Of a stretch of 40,379 bases of DNA, positions 7,925 to 20,534 are shown piece after piece. The notes under the pieces are model-generated. The model saw only the letters and a program-made list of their open reading frames with translations. It had not been told where the DNA came from and ran no database searches. The position numbers and the translations under genes were made by a program. The stretch's first letter is position 1. Every line of letters starts with the position of its first letter. The DNA comes from Verrucomicrobiaceae bacterium (GTDB lineage: Bacteria > Verrucomicrobiota > Verrucomicrobiia > Verrucomicrobiales > DEV007), in the NCBI GenBank assembly GCA_012719225.1, contig JAAYAT010000120.1, positions 1 through 40,379 on the forward strand, read 5' to 3'.

Positions 7925-9052
7925 ATGAAGATATTTGCGCCCAAAGAAACCGACCCTATCGAAACGCGAGCCTCGCTCGATCCCGCAGCGGTGAAAAAGC
8001 TCGTCGGCCTCGGTGCCGAAGTCCACGTGGAGGCGGGAATCGGCGGGCGCTGCGACCATCCCGACGCCGCCTACACGGCCGCCGGTGCCACGCTCACGAC
8101 GGACCGCGATGCCGCCCTCGCCTCCGCCGATCTCGTCACCCGCGTGCGCAAGCCCGCCGCCGGAGACGTGGCCAAACTCAAGGCCGGGGCGATTCACATC
8201 AGCTTTCTCGATCCCTTTCAGGAAAAGGATCTCCTCGCTGCGTTCGCCGGGCAGAAGGTGAGTGCGATCAGTCTCGAGATGGTGCCGCGCACCACCCTCG
8301 CGCAGAAAATGGACGCGATCAGCTCGCAGGCGAACCTGGCCGGCTACGTTTCGGTCATCGTCGCGGCGAATCGCATGAACACGATTTTCCCCATGATGAT
8401 GACCCCCGCCGGAACGATCTCCCCGGCGAAGGTCTTCGTCCTCGGCATCGGGGTGGCCGGTCTCCAGGCCATCGCCACGGCGAAGCGCCTCGGCGCGCGG
8501 GTGACCGCCTTCGACGTGCGGGCCGAGGCGCTCGAACAGGCCGAATCACTCGGTGCCAAGGCTCTCCGCATCGACCTCGGCGAGACCGGCGGTACCGACC
8601 AGGGCTACGCCAGGGAACTCACTCCCGAGCAGCTCGAAAAACAAATCCAGGCTCAGGCCAAAGTCTGCGCCCAGAGCGATGTGGTCATCACCACCGCGAA
8701 AGTTTTCGGACGCAAACCTCCCCTCCTCATCAAAAAAGACGTCGTTGCGGGCATGGCCCACGGCAGTGTCATCGTCGATCTCGCCGCCGAGACCGGCGGC
8801 AATGTCGAGGGCATCGTCCCCGGCGAGGAGACCGTCACCGACAACGGCGTCACCCTGATCGGGCTCGCCAATTTCGAGGGCCGCGTCTCCAAACACGCCA
8901 CCCAGGTCCTCGCGGCGAATTTCGCCAACATGATAGAGCACTTCTGGGACGCCGAGGCGAAGACCGTCCGGATCGATCCGAACAACGAGATTCAGAAAGG
9001 TTGTCTCCTCACTCACGACGGCGCCATCGTCCACGAACGTTTTCAAAGCTGA
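7925..9052 (+). CDS. pntAA: NAD(P) transhydrogenase subunit alpha, part 1
   Basis: MKIFAPKETDPIETRASLDPAAVKKL, RTTLAQKMDAISSQANLAGY, VLGIGVAGLQAIATAKRLGARVTAFDVR; followed by pntAB and pntB. Confidence 0.95.
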   Translation: MKIFAPKETDPIETRASLDPAAVKKLVGLGAEVHVEAGIGGRCDHPDAAYTAAGATLTTDRDAALASADLVTRVRKPAAGDVAKLKAGAIHISFLDPFQEKDLLAAFAGQKVSAISLEMVPRTTLAQKMDAISSQANLAGYVSVIVAANRMNTIFPMMMTPAGTISPAKVFVLGIGVAGLQAIATAKRLGARVTAFDVRAEALEQAESLGAKALRIDLGETGGTDQGYARELTPEQLEKQIQAQAKVCAQSDVVITTAKVFGRKPPLLIKKDVVAGMAHGSVIVDLAAETGGNVEGIVPGEETVTDNGVTLIGLANFEGRVSKHATQVLAANFANMIEHFWDAEAKTVRIDPNNEIQKGCLLTHDGAIVHERFQS

Positions 9053-9089
9053 ACCGCAGCCTCATTCCCCCGCCCCACCGCATTTTTCC

Positions 9090-9371
9090 ATGGAACTCAT
9101 TCTCCTCGTTTTTGTTTTTGTGATGGCCGTCTTTCTCGGCTTCGAACTGATCCAGAAAGTCCCCAGTCAGCTCCACACGCCGCTGAAGTCCGGAACCAAC
9201 GCGATTTCCGGCATCACCATGGTCGGTGCCATCGTCGCGATCCGCACGAGCGGGAGCGAACTCGCCAGTTGGCTCGGCTTCGCCGCCCTCATCCTCGCAA
9301 CGATCAACGTGGTCGGCGGGTACCTCGTGACCGACCGCATGCTCGGGATGTTCAAAAAGAAGGGTCGCTAA
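9090..9371 (+). CDS. pntAB: NAD(P) transhydrogenase subunit alpha, part 2
   Basis: 93 aa; FELIQKVPSQLHTPLKSGTNAISGITMVGAIVA, LATINVVGGYLVTDRMLGMFKKK. Confidence 0.95.
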   Translation: MELILLVFVFVMAVFLGFELIQKVPSQLHTPLKSGTNAISGITMVGAIVAIRTSGSELASWLGFAALILATINVVGGYLVTDRMLGMFKKKGR

Positions 9372-9422
9372 GGAACCCGCCGGAGGAGCCCGTCGCCCCG
9401 GACCGCACGCTGCTATTTTCTC

Positions 9423-10793
<1,371 letters not shown>

Positions 10794-10806
10794 GGCCGCG
10801 CCCTTT

Positions 10807-11904
10807 TCACCCCTTCCCCGCGACGCTGACGATGCCCGCGGCGGTCTCCTCCTGCAGGCGCAATTGGCCGCAGGCGGCGTCGATGTCGTGCCCCTTCTCA
10901 CGGCGCAGGGTGGCGGTGACCCCGGCTTTTTTGAGAACGGCGAGGAAAGCCTCCTGCCGGGCCTCGGAGGGCCGTTTCCAGTCGAATCCCTCGACGGTGT
11001 TGTAGGGGATGAGGTTCACCTTGGCCTCCATCGCGCGGGCCCGTTTCGCGAGGAACTTCGCCTGGTCGGGATGATCGTTGAGCCCTTCGATGAGAATGTA
11101 CTCGAAGGTGATCTTCTGCTTCTTGTGGTCACGCCAGGTTTCGAGCGACTCGAAGAGCCGGGCGAGGGGATACTTTTTGTTCACCGGCATGATCCTGTCG
11201 CGCACCTCGTCGGTGGCTCCGTGGAGGGAGACCGCGAGGCGGATCTGCAGGGGGACGAGGGCGAGTTTTTCGATCTGCGGGGCGAGGCCGCTGGTGGAGA
11301 CAGTCATGTGGCGCGCGCCGATGTTCAATCCCCAGGGAGCGTTGAGAATCTCGATGGCCTTGGTCAGTCGGGTCAGGTTGGCGAGCGGTTCGCCCATGCC
11401 CATGAAGACAATGTTGCAGACGGTATCCCCCGCCTCCTCCTCGGCCGCGAGGACTTGTCCGACGATCTCGTCGACCTCGAGGTTGCGGGTGAACCCGGCC
11501 AGGCCGCTGGCGCAGAACTGGCAGGCATAAGCGCAGCCGACCTGACTGGAGACGCACAGGGTGACGCGGTCGCTGCGTCCGCCGTCGAAATGGACATTCG
11601 CCGGGATCTTCACCGTCTCGACGAGGCGGCCGTCATGGAGGCGGAAGAGAAATTTCCGGGTGGTGTCGGCGGAGCCGGTGAGCCGCACCACGGGGAGGCG
11701 GGCGAGAGAAAAACTCCGCGCAAGCTGCTCGCGGAGGGCTTGGCTCAGATTCGTCATTTCCTCCCAGCTCCGCACCCGCTTTTCATAGAGCCACTGCACG
11801 ATTTGTTTTGCCCGGAAGCGGGTCTGGCCATGGCTCTCCGCCCAGGCGATCCAGTCGTCGAGGGTCAGTCCGAAAGCGGAAGGAAGGGATGGGGATGGCT
11901 CCAT
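10807..11904 (-). CDS. rlmN: Dual-specificity rRNA/tRNA adenine-C2 methyltransferase RlmN (radical SAM)
   Basis: SSQVGCAYACQFCASGLAGFTRNLEVDEIVGQV, NIVFMGMGEPLAN, VSTSGLAPQIEKLA, LRREKGHDIDAACGQLR. Confidence 0.96.
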   Translation of the reverse strand: MEPSPSLPSAFGLTLDDWIAWAESHGQTRFRAKQIVQWLYEKRVRSWEEMTNLSQALREQLARSFSLARLPVVRLTGSADTTRKFLFRLHDGRLVETVKIPANVHFDGGRSDRVTLCVSSQVGCAYACQFCASGLAGFTRNLEVDEIVGQVLAAEEEAGDTVCNIVFMGMGEPLANLTRLTKAIEILNAPWGLNIGARHMTVSTSGLAPQIEKLALVPLQIRLAVSLHGATDEVRDRIMPVNKKYPLARLFESLETWRDHKKQKITFEYILIEGLNDHPDQAKFLAKRARAMEAKVNLIPYNTVEGFDWKRPSEARQEAFLAVLKKAGVTATLRREKGHDIDAACGQLRLQEETAAGIVSVAGKG

Positions 11905-12069
11905 GAAGGTGTGACAGCCAACAAACCACGGATCGGTCGGCTTGTAAGCTCGATTTTACCCACAGTCGCTCCGACTCCAAGGCCAGTCTTCGGAAGTGAA
12001 AATTATAAAATTTTCTTGAACTTCTCGTTTATTTCTTGAATTATTATAATTTTCAGACTAATTTACCCT

Positions 12070-12822
12070 ATGGAAAAGCTAAATAAAGGAATCATCACCG
12101 TTCTGGTTGCGTCCTGCCTGTTGGCATCGGCGTCGTCCGTCCTCTCCGGGGATTTCCGTTTCAGTTCGAAGTCTCCGATTTCGAAGGCACCTCCGATGCC
12201 TTTCAAGGGCTACGTCTTCGGATACGGCGGGGTCGACTTCGGCGGGGCCTGGGACACGATGGGGGCCTTCGACTACCCCGCCGCCTGGACCGGAGGTGGC
12301 ATCCCCGGCTTCAATCCCTACGCCGTCCCGATCGACTTCGATCTCGACAACGGGTGGACCGCTGGCGGTGGTATCGGAAAATATTCCGGGCTTTTCGGCG
12401 GGAGCCGGTTTGAGTTGGAGGGTTCCTACACCAGCAATGATGTGGGCCAGTTGTATTACACCAACTTCATCCTTCCCGCGGACTTCCGCATTTCCACCAA
12501 ATCGGTCATGTTCAACATGCTGAAGGAAGTGCCCCTCGGCAGAGCGGTCGGCTACTTCGGTGGTGGCGTCGGCTACGCCTGGACGAGCATGGTGGGCGAC
12601 ATCGCCACGATCGAGTACGACGACAAGGACGCCGGTTTCGCCTGGCAGCTCATCATGGGGATCGACATGCCGATCACCGAGCGCCTCGCCCTCTTCGCCC
12701 AGTACCGTTACCTCGTTCTCTCCGAGACGACCTTCACCACCAACTTCGGCGACTTCCGGCAGACCAATCTGGACAATCCGGCGAGCCACGCCATCCTCAT
12801 CGGTGCCCGCCTCTCGTTCTGA
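12070..12822 (+). CDS. Outer-membrane beta-barrel protein (OmpA/Omp_b-brl-like)
   Basis: N-terminal signal peptide; alternating pattern with terminal LFAQYRYLVLSETTF...HAILIGARLSF (C-terminal Phe). Confidence 0.7.
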   Translation: MEKLNKGIITVLVASCLLASASSVLSGDFRFSSKSPISKAPPMPFKGYVFGYGGVDFGGAWDTMGAFDYPAAWTGGGIPGFNPYAVPIDFDLDNGWTAGGGIGKYSGLFGGSRFELEGSYTSNDVGQLYYTNFILPADFRISTKSVMFNMLKEVPLGRAVGYFGGGVGYAWTSMVGDIATIEYDDKDAGFAWQLIMGIDMPITERLALFAQYRYLVLSETTFTTNFGDFRQTNLDNPASHAILIGARLSF

Positions 12823-12858
12823 TCCGCGCCTTCGAGAACCCATTCATTTAGCATCCGG

Positions 12859-12898
12859 GCCCTGTCCGCGGGAATTGCCGTGGACAGGGCTTTTTTTT
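12859..12898 (+). terminator. Rho-independent terminator GCCCTGTCC...GGACAGGGC-T8
   Basis: 9-bp perfect stem plus 8 T. Confidence 0.85.
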
Positions 12899-12916
12899 GT
12901 CCGTAATTCCCGAATC

Positions 12917-14143
12917 TTGAACTATCGGGACTCCATCGACTGGCTCTATTCGACCCAGACCTTCGGCATCAAGCTGGGGCTGGACAATGTGTCGCGGCTT
13001 CTCCGCGAAACCGGCGTCACAGCGGACCTGCGCGGACGGAAAATCCTCCATGTCGCCGGGACCAACGGCAAGGGATCGGTCTGCGCGTTCTCCGAGCGCA
13101 TCCTGCGCGACGCGGGACTCCGCACCGGCCTTTTCACCTCGCCCCACCTCGTCACCTACCGCGAACGGATCCGAGTGAGCGGCGAACTCATTCCCAAAGC
13201 GGCGACCGCGTCTCTTCTCACCCGCATCCGGGAGCGGGTCGCCGATTGGGAGCAGCATCCCACTTTTTTTGAAATCAGCCTTGCCCTCGCGACGCGCTGG
13301 TTCTGCGACGAGGACTGCGAGGCCATCGTGCTGGAGACCGGGATGGGCGGCCGTCTCGACGCCACCAACGCGATCGACGCCGATGTCAGCGTCATCACCT
13401 CGCTCTCCCTCGACCACCAGCAATGGCTCGGGTCGACCCTGCGTGACATCGCGGCGGAAAAAGCCGGTATTCTCAAACGCGGCGTGCCCGTCCTCATCGG
13501 GGACCTGCCTCCCGACGCCCGCGACGTGATCGGTCGCCGCGCCCTCGCCCTCGGCATCCCCTGCATCGAAGTCCACCCGCTCCCGGCGGAATGGAAAACG
13601 GGGCTGCGCGGTCCCCACCAGCGGGAAAACGCCGCCCTCGCGGTGGAGGCGGCTTGTCGCATCGAGGGGGACAGGCTCACTCAGGAGGGCCTGCGCCACT
13701 CTCTCGAGGCGACCCGCTGGCCGGGGCGGTTCCAGTGCATCGACGGCGACCTCTACCTCGACGGTGCCCACAATCCCGAAGCGGCGGAGACGCTCCGGCG
13801 CACCTGGGAAACGGAATGCCCCGGAGAAAAAGCCCACCTCATTTTCGGAGCGGTGGCCAACAAGGACGTGACCGGCATTCTGCGGGCGCTGCTGCCGGTG
13901 CTTTCCGCCGTCACCTTCGTCCCGGTGAAGTCCGAACGCCGCCTCTCCGTCGAAGAAATGCGCTCGGCCCTCGTTGAATCGGGAGGAGGCGGACTCCCCT
14001 ACGAGGAGTCCGACGCGCTCCTTCCCGCCATCGAAGCGACCCGGCGCGACGGAGGCAAAACTCTCGTGGCCGGTTCCCTCTTCCTCGTCGGGGAAACCCT
14101 GGGACATTTTCTCGGCGAGTCCTTTGAAGTGAGTCTACAGTGA
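12917..14143 (+). CDS. folC: Folylpolyglutamate synthase / dihydrofolate synthase
   Basis: Within ORF 12560..14143; probable TTG start at 12917 (LNYRDSIDWLYSTQTFGIKLGLDNVSRLL); HVAGTNGKGSVCAF, SPHLVTYRERIRV, LETGMGGRLDATNAI, DGAHNPEAAETL. Confidence 0.92.
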   Translation: MNYRDSIDWLYSTQTFGIKLGLDNVSRLLRETGVTADLRGRKILHVAGTNGKGSVCAFSERILRDAGLRTGLFTSPHLVTYRERIRVSGELIPKAATASLLTRIRERVADWEQHPTFFEISLALATRWFCDEDCEAIVLETGMGGRLDATNAIDADVSVITSLSLDHQQWLGSTLRDIAAEKAGILKRGVPVLIGDLPPDARDVIGRRALALGIPCIEVHPLPAEWKTGLRGPHQRENAALAVEAACRIEGDRLTQEGLRHSLEATRWPGRFQCIDGDLYLDGAHNPEAAETLRRTWETECPGEKAHLIFGAVANKDVTGILRALLPVLSAVTFVPVKSERRLSVEEMRSALVESGGGGLPYEESDALLPAIEATRRDGGKTLVAGSLFLVGETLGHFLGESFEVSLQ

Positions 14144-14156
14144 GGATGTCGCCCTC

Positions 14157-15338
14157 ATGATCTATCTCGACAACAACGCCACGACCCGCCTCGCGCCGGA
14201 GGTGCTCGCGGCCATGCTGCCGTGGCTCGACGAGCGCTACGGCAATCCCTCGGCCGGATACCGATTCGGTCGCGAGGCGCGCCGGGCCGTCGAGCACGCC
14301 CGCGAGCAAGTCGCCGCCCTCATCGGCGCACAATCCGGCGAAATCGTTTTCACCAGCGGCGGGACCGAGTCGAACAACACCGCGATCCGCTCCGCCCTCG
14401 CCCTGCGGCCCGACCACCGCACCCTCCTCAGTTCCACCGTCGAGCACAGCGCGGTGGAGGAGGTCCTCAAACACCAGCAGCCGAGAGGGTATGAGATGCG
14501 ACTCAACCCTGTCGACTCCGCGGGCCAACTCGATCTCGCCGCCTGGCGGGCGACCCTGGCGGAGGGATCGGTCGCGATCGCCAGCCTGATCCTGGCAAAC
14601 AACGAAACCGGAGTGCTCAGTCCCCTCGCCGAAGCGGCGGAGATCGCGGCGGAGCACGGCGCGTATTTTCACAGCGACGCGGTCCAGGCGGCGGGGAAAA
14701 TTCCCGTGGACGTCTCGAGCCTACCGGTCCACGCCCTTTCCCTCTCCGCCCACAAGCTGCACGGCCCCAAGGGGATCGGTGCCCTCTACCTGAACCGCCA
14801 CAGCCGCTTCGAACCGCAGACCCTCGGGGGCGGCCAGGAGGACGAACGCCGCTCGGGAACGGAAAACGTCCCGGCGATCGTCGGCTTCGGAGTGGCGGCG
14901 GAACTGGCTCTCCGCTCTCTCGCCGACAGCGGGGCCATCGCCGCCTTGCGCGATGCCTTGGAAGCGGGTGTCCTCGCCGCCCTGCCCGACGTGGCGATCA
15001 ACGGCGATCCTGACAACCGCCTCCCCAACACCAGCAATCTCTATTTTCCCGGCGTCGATGGCGAGGGGCTTCTCATTCTCCTCGACGAGGCGGGGGTCTG
15101 CTGCTCGCCCGGATCGGCCTGCAGCACCGGGGCGGTGAAGCCGAGCCGCATCGTCCGCGCAATGGGGCACTCCTCCGCCCGGGCCCGCGGCAGCGTGCGC
15201 TTTTCTCTTTCCCGCTTCACCACCCGCGAGGAGATCGAGGCGGCGGTCGCGGCGGTTGTCAAAGCGGTCGGAAAACTCCGCGTGGTGATGCCCTCGCGCG
15301 GAGGCGGGGTGGTGCGGAGAAGCGGAGGTCCGTCATGA
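14157..15338 (+). CDS. Cysteine desulfurase (NifS/IscS family, class V aminotransferase)
   Basis: MIYLDNNATTRLAPEVLAAM, EIVFTSGGTESNNTAI, SAHKLHGPKGIGALYL, CCSPGSACSTGAVKPSRI. Confidence 0.94.
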   Translation: MIYLDNNATTRLAPEVLAAMLPWLDERYGNPSAGYRFGREARRAVEHAREQVAALIGAQSGEIVFTSGGTESNNTAIRSALALRPDHRTLLSSTVEHSAVEEVLKHQQPRGYEMRLNPVDSAGQLDLAAWRATLAEGSVAIASLILANNETGVLSPLAEAAEIAAEHGAYFHSDAVQAAGKIPVDVSSLPVHALSLSAHKLHGPKGIGALYLNRHSRFEPQTLGGGQEDERRSGTENVPAIVGFGVAAELALRSLADSGAIAALRDALEAGVLAALPDVAINGDPDNRLPNTSNLYFPGVDGEGLLILLDEAGVCCSPGSACSTGAVKPSRIVRAMGHSSARARGSVRFSLSRFTTREEIEAAVAAVVKAVGKLRVVMPSRGGGVVRRSGGPS

Positions 15339-16141
15339 AAAGCGACCGCCGGAACGAAGAGGAGAGCGATTCCGACCTGTTGCGAGAGCGGTTCAGCTCG
15401 GATCCCGCGGCTTTTCTGGCGGACAATCTCGCCGATGTCCGCGAGAGGATCGCGGCGGCCTGTGCCCGGGCGCGGCGTCCGGTCGGGACGGTGCGCTTGC
15501 TGCCCGTCTCCAAGACGGTGCCGGAGTCCGTGCTCCGCATCGCCCACTCGCTGGGGCTGGAGGAACTGGGTGAGAACAAGGTGCAGGAAGCCAGGGCCAA
15601 GGCCGCGGCGATGGCGGATCTCCCGATCCGCTGGAGCGTGGTGGGGCATTTGCAGAGCAACAAAGCGAAGTATGTCGCCCGTTTCGCGAGCGAATTCCAA
15701 GCGCTCGACAATCTCGGCCTCGCACGGACTTTGCACGAACGGCTCCGGCTCGAGGACAGGAAAATCGACGTGCTGATCCAGGTCAACACCTCGGGGGAAG
15801 CGACCAAGTTCGGCCTGGCCCCGGATCAGGTGGAGGCGTTCCTCGAAGAGCTGCCCGCCTACCCGAGGCTGCGGCCCCGGGGCTTGATGACCCTGGCGCT
15901 GTTCTCCCCGGATCCCGATCGGGTGCGGCCCTGCTTCGAGCGGCTCCGTCTCTTGCGCGACCGCCTCGACGGGCGGACCGCGGCGGGTCTCCTCCCCGAG
16001 CTGTCCATGGGCATGTCGGGCGATTACGAAATGGCCATCGAGGAAGGCGCCACCATCGTGCGGGTGGGCCGGGGGATCTTCGGGCGACGCCCCGGATCCG
16101 ACGCCCACTATTGGCCGGGCTTGATTCCCGAGGGATCGTGA
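15335..16141 (+). CDS. YggS/PROSC-family PLP homeostasis protein
   Basis: RLLPVSKTVPESVLRIAHSLGLEELGENKVQEARAKA, WSVVGHLQSNKAKYVARF, LSMGMSGDYEMAIEEGATIVRVGRGIFG. Confidence 0.93.
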   Translation: MKSDRRNEEESDSDLLRERFSSDPAAFLADNLADVRERIAAACARARRPVGTVRLLPVSKTVPESVLRIAHSLGLEELGENKVQEARAKAAAMADLPIRWSVVGHLQSNKAKYVARFASEFQALDNLGLARTLHERLRLEDRKIDVLIQVNTSGEATKFGLAPDQVEAFLEELPAYPRLRPRGLMTLALFSPDPDRVRPCFERLRLLRDRLDGRTAAGLLPELSMGMSGDYEMAIEEGATIVRVGRGIFGRRPGSDAHYWPGLIPEGS

Positions 16142-16148
16142 GGGCGAC

Positions 16149-16182
16149 AAAAAAAGGCCGGGGAATGAACCCGGCCCTTTTT
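16149..16182. terminator. Bidirectional terminator AAAAAGGCCGGG-GAATGAA-CCCGGCCCTTTTT between convergent genes
   Basis: GC-rich stem flanked by A and T tracts between the yggS-like gene (+) and rpsR (-). Confidence 0.85.
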
Positions 16183-16223
16183 CGAGAACATTTTCGCGAG
16201 AAATTTCCCGCCGCTGACATGAC

Positions 16224-16460
16224 TCACATGAGGTTCAGAGCGCGGGCGCGCTTGATCTCGCGGGTGATGCGGCGGTGCAGTTTGGCGGACACACCGGTGG
16301 TGCGACGGGCGTAGATCTTGCCGGAATCGGTGGTGAAGTTCCGGAGGAACTCGGGATTCAGGTAGTGGACTTTCTCCGGCGGAATGTCGAAACGACGACG
16401 CGGCATGCGTCGGTTGGCGCGGCGGAGATTGATGGCTCTCTGTTCGGTTTTTGGGCCCAT
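16224..16460 (-). CDS. rpsR: 30S ribosomal protein S18
   Basis: AINLRRANRRMPRRRFDIPPEKVHYLNPEFLRNFTTDSGKIYARRTTGVSAKLHRRITREIKRARALNLM. Confidence 0.93.
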   Translation of the reverse strand: MGPKTEQRAINLRRANRRMPRRRFDIPPEKVHYLNPEFLRNFTTDSGKIYARRTTGVSAKLHRRITREIKRARALNLM

Positions 16461-16495
16461 GGCACGGTGATAAAAGGTTTGGCTCGGAGAAAAAA

Positions 16496-16669
16496 TCAGC
16501 GCTTCTCCCGGTGAAGGGTGCGACGCTTGAGGTAGGGATTGAATTTCACCTTCTCAAGACGACCCGGCGTGCGGAGGCTCTTTTTGTTGCGCGTGCTCAC
16601 GTAGATGGACGGGCGGGCGCCTTCTGCTTTGGCCTCGGTGCATTCAAGAACGATGACTTCTCTGGGCAT
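16496..16669 (-). CDS. rpmG: 50S ribosomal protein L33 (57 aa; not in the supplied ORF list)
   Basis: Manual reverse-complement translation: MPREVIVLECTEAKAEGARPSIYVSTRNKKSLRTPGRLEKVKFNPYLKRRTLHREKR*; located directly upstream of rpsR. Confidence 0.92.
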   Translation of the reverse strand: MPREVIVLECTEAKAEGARPSIYVSTRNKKSLRTPGRLEKVKFNPYLKRRTLHREKR

Positions 16670-16745
16670 GGGAGTAAAATTTTGTAGGTGTGTTTCGCGA
16701 GGACGGGGATTCTAAAACAAATCTCCGAAATCACAAACGATAATT

Positions 16746-17723
16746 TTAATCCTCCTCGTCATCCGATGGCTTGGCGACCTCTTTTTCCTCGATACCGAAG
16801 AGGGAGGTGACCGGCGAACGGAAATTCCCCGAGGCGTTTTCTTGGTCCAGTTTTTCCTGATATTCGACGGTGCAGCGGGCGAAGGGCATCGCCTCGAGAC
16901 GGGCGATGGGGATGGGTTCGCCGGAGCCCTGGCATTTCCCGTAGTCACCGGCCTCGATCCGCAGGAGCGCCTCTTCGATCTCGTAGACGGCGTTTTGTTC
17001 TTTGGAAAGAATGCTGAGGGCGAAATCGCGGTCGTAGGAATCGCTCCCGGCGTCGGCCTGATGCATGCCGAAGGCGGACGAATCCCCTCCCTCGCCACCC
17101 CCGAGGGAGTCGCGGGTGACCCCCGACATCTGGTCGAGGAGGGTGTCGCGGAGATCGAGCAGCTTCTGCCGCTGGGATCTCAGGAAGGCGGCGGAGAGCT
17201 TTTTGGGTTTTTCTTTGCTCGCGGTGGAATGGTTGAGGGGCGCGGGGGGAGCCAGGTGCGAAAAGACCGGGCGACGTTTGGCAACAATGCGTTTTTTCAA
17301 AGGAGGTTTGGCGGGAGTGACCGATTTCGGTGCGGGTTTGGAGGTCTTGGTGGATGTCGTCCGGGCGGTGGCCTTGGACTTTTTCACGACAGTCGATTTG
17401 GCCGGGGCGGCCTTCTTCGCCGGGGCCGCTTTCTTGGCGGGCGCAGCTTTCTTCGCCGGGGCTGCTTTCTTGGCGGGCGTGGCCTTCTTCACCGGAGCGG
17501 CTTTCTTGGCGGAGGTGCCCTTCTTCGCCGGAGCTGCTTTCTTGGCGGGAGCTGCTTTCTTGGCGGGAGCGGACTTCTTCGCCGGAGCCGCTTTCTTGGC
17601 GGGAGCCGCTTTCTTGGCGGGAGCCGCTTTTTTGGCGGAGGCGGCTTTCTTGCCAACGGGTTCCTTTTTCGTCGCGGCCGATTTGGCGGCGGGAGCTTTC
17701 TTCGAGGCAACTTTCTTGGCCAT
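16746..17723 (-). CDS. DksA/TraR-family protein with long lysine/alanine/proline-rich histone H1-like N-terminal tail
   Basis: N-terminus is repeats of (K)KAAPAK; C-terminus LLDLRDTLLDQMSG...DFALSILSKEQNAVYEIEEALLRIEAGDYGKCQGSGEPIPIARLEAMPFARCTVEYQEKLDQ matches DksA/TraR. Confidence 0.88.
   Translation of the reverse strand: MAKKVASKKAPAAKSAATKKEPVGKKAASAKKAAPAKKAAPAKKAAPAKKSAPAKKAAPAKKAAPAKKGTSAKKAAPVKKATPAKKAAPAKKAAPAKKAAPAKKAAPAKSTVVKKSKATARTTSTKTSKPAPKSVTPAKPPLKKRIVAKRRPVFSHLAPPAPLNHSTASKEKPKKLSAAFLRSQRQKLLDLRDTLLDQMSGVTRDSLGGGEGGDSSAFGMHQADAGSDSYDRDFALSILSKEQNAVYEIEEALLRIEAGDYGKCQGSGEPIPIARLEAMPFARCTVEYQEKLDQENASGNFRSPVTSLFGIEEKEVAKPSDDEED
17395..17660. repeat. Intragenic low-complexity repeat encoding KKAAPA units (GCTTTCTTGGCGGGAGC-type motif)
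   Basis: Repeated gccgctttcttggcgggagc / cttcttcgccgg units, read directly. Confidence 0.85.
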
Positions 17724-17992
17724 AGACTTCTTCAGCGGATGGGTGACAGGCTGGATGATCTCCGATCAGGGCGAATGGAAGCGCCACTTGTAAAGCAGAG
17801 GGTGCATTCCCGCAAGGAAGAAATGGAGGGGGACGCGAAGGGGTTCCACGCGATTTTGCAAAGGGGACTCCCGTGGCCGAGTTCCCGTCGCAGACTGGGT
17901 TGCGCCCGAACTTGATATTGCATTTCGAGCTGTATGAGGGCAGCATCGCGAGCGACTTTTACAAAATACCTTCATCCCACACCCACAGGTTT

Positions 17993-19855
<1,863 letters not shown>

Positions 19856-19965
19856 GAGTTCCTCCTGAGGGCGCAGGCAGCGCTCCCCGCCCCGGGAGAG
19901 AAGCCCCCGCGAACGGCGGGGGGCGATCCGTCAAAAGTGACCGGGCAAGAAGGTGCCGTCGGGGA

Positions 19966-20268
19966 TCAGAGTTCGGGCAGCACTTTGGCGACCCGCTCTT
20001 TGAGCTCTTTTCCGGGCCGGAACTTCACCACCGCCCGCGCGGGAATCGGCACCGCGGCGTCCGGCTTGTTCGGATTCCGCCCGATCTTCGGTCGCGTCTT
20101 CATCACCTGAAAGGCACCGAAATTTCTCAGCACCACATCATCATTGGAGGCCAGACTCGCGGTGACCTCATCGATGAAGCTCTGGACGACGTTGAAGACT
20201 TCCTGCTGGGTTAATCCTGTCTCATTGCTGATCCGGATCACTAGATCGCGCTTCGTAATGGTGGCCAT
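19966..20268 (-). CDS. HU/IHF-family DNA-binding protein
   Basis: TKRDLVIRISNETGLTQQEVFNVVQSFIDEVTASLASNDDVVLRNFGAFQVMKTRPKIGRNPNKPDAAVPIPARAVVKFRPGKELKERV. Confidence 0.94.
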   Translation of the reverse strand: MATITKRDLVIRISNETGLTQQEVFNVVQSFIDEVTASLASNDDVVLRNFGAFQVMKTRPKIGRNPNKPDAAVPIPARAVVKFRPGKELKERVAKVLPEL

Positions 20269-20534
20269 GGGTCAGTTTTCGGAATGGTTGATGCGTTGTT
20301 AATCTGAGAGAAATCCACCGTTTGGCAATTAATCTTTGTGGAGTCGCCTCTTTTCTCGTGTTACGAGACGGACCTCGCGATCTGTTACGGCGGCAATGGG
20401 CGGCGTGGACTCCGTTGTCAGACACCCATTTTTGCCTTCTCGTCCTACACTTATTCCTTTTCCGTCCGCGTATCGTCAAGAGGAATCCCTCCCGAAAGAA
20501 GCCTGAGACGGGAGCGAAGAGAGAATCATCCGAG

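Noticed and set aside
12560-12916. N-terminal 119 residues of ORF 12560..14143
   Set aside because: Overlaps the end of the OMP gene and a terminator; Ser/Pro/Arg-rich shadow frame; folC homology begins at about 12917
17395-17660. Possible CRISPR-like repeat array
   Set aside because: Repeats are contiguous, in frame and encode KKAAPA; there are no unique spacers
16842-17915. Gly/Arg/Phe-rich plus-strand ORFs (16842..17915, 17065..17793) across the KKAAPA repeat
   Set aside because: Antisense translation of the low-complexity DksA tail repeat, not an independent repeat protein
19895-19935. GC-rich hairpin (GCCCCCGC-GAAC-GGCGGGGGGC) downstream of cstA
   Set aside because: No T tract on either side; could be a weak structure but not supported as an intrinsic terminator
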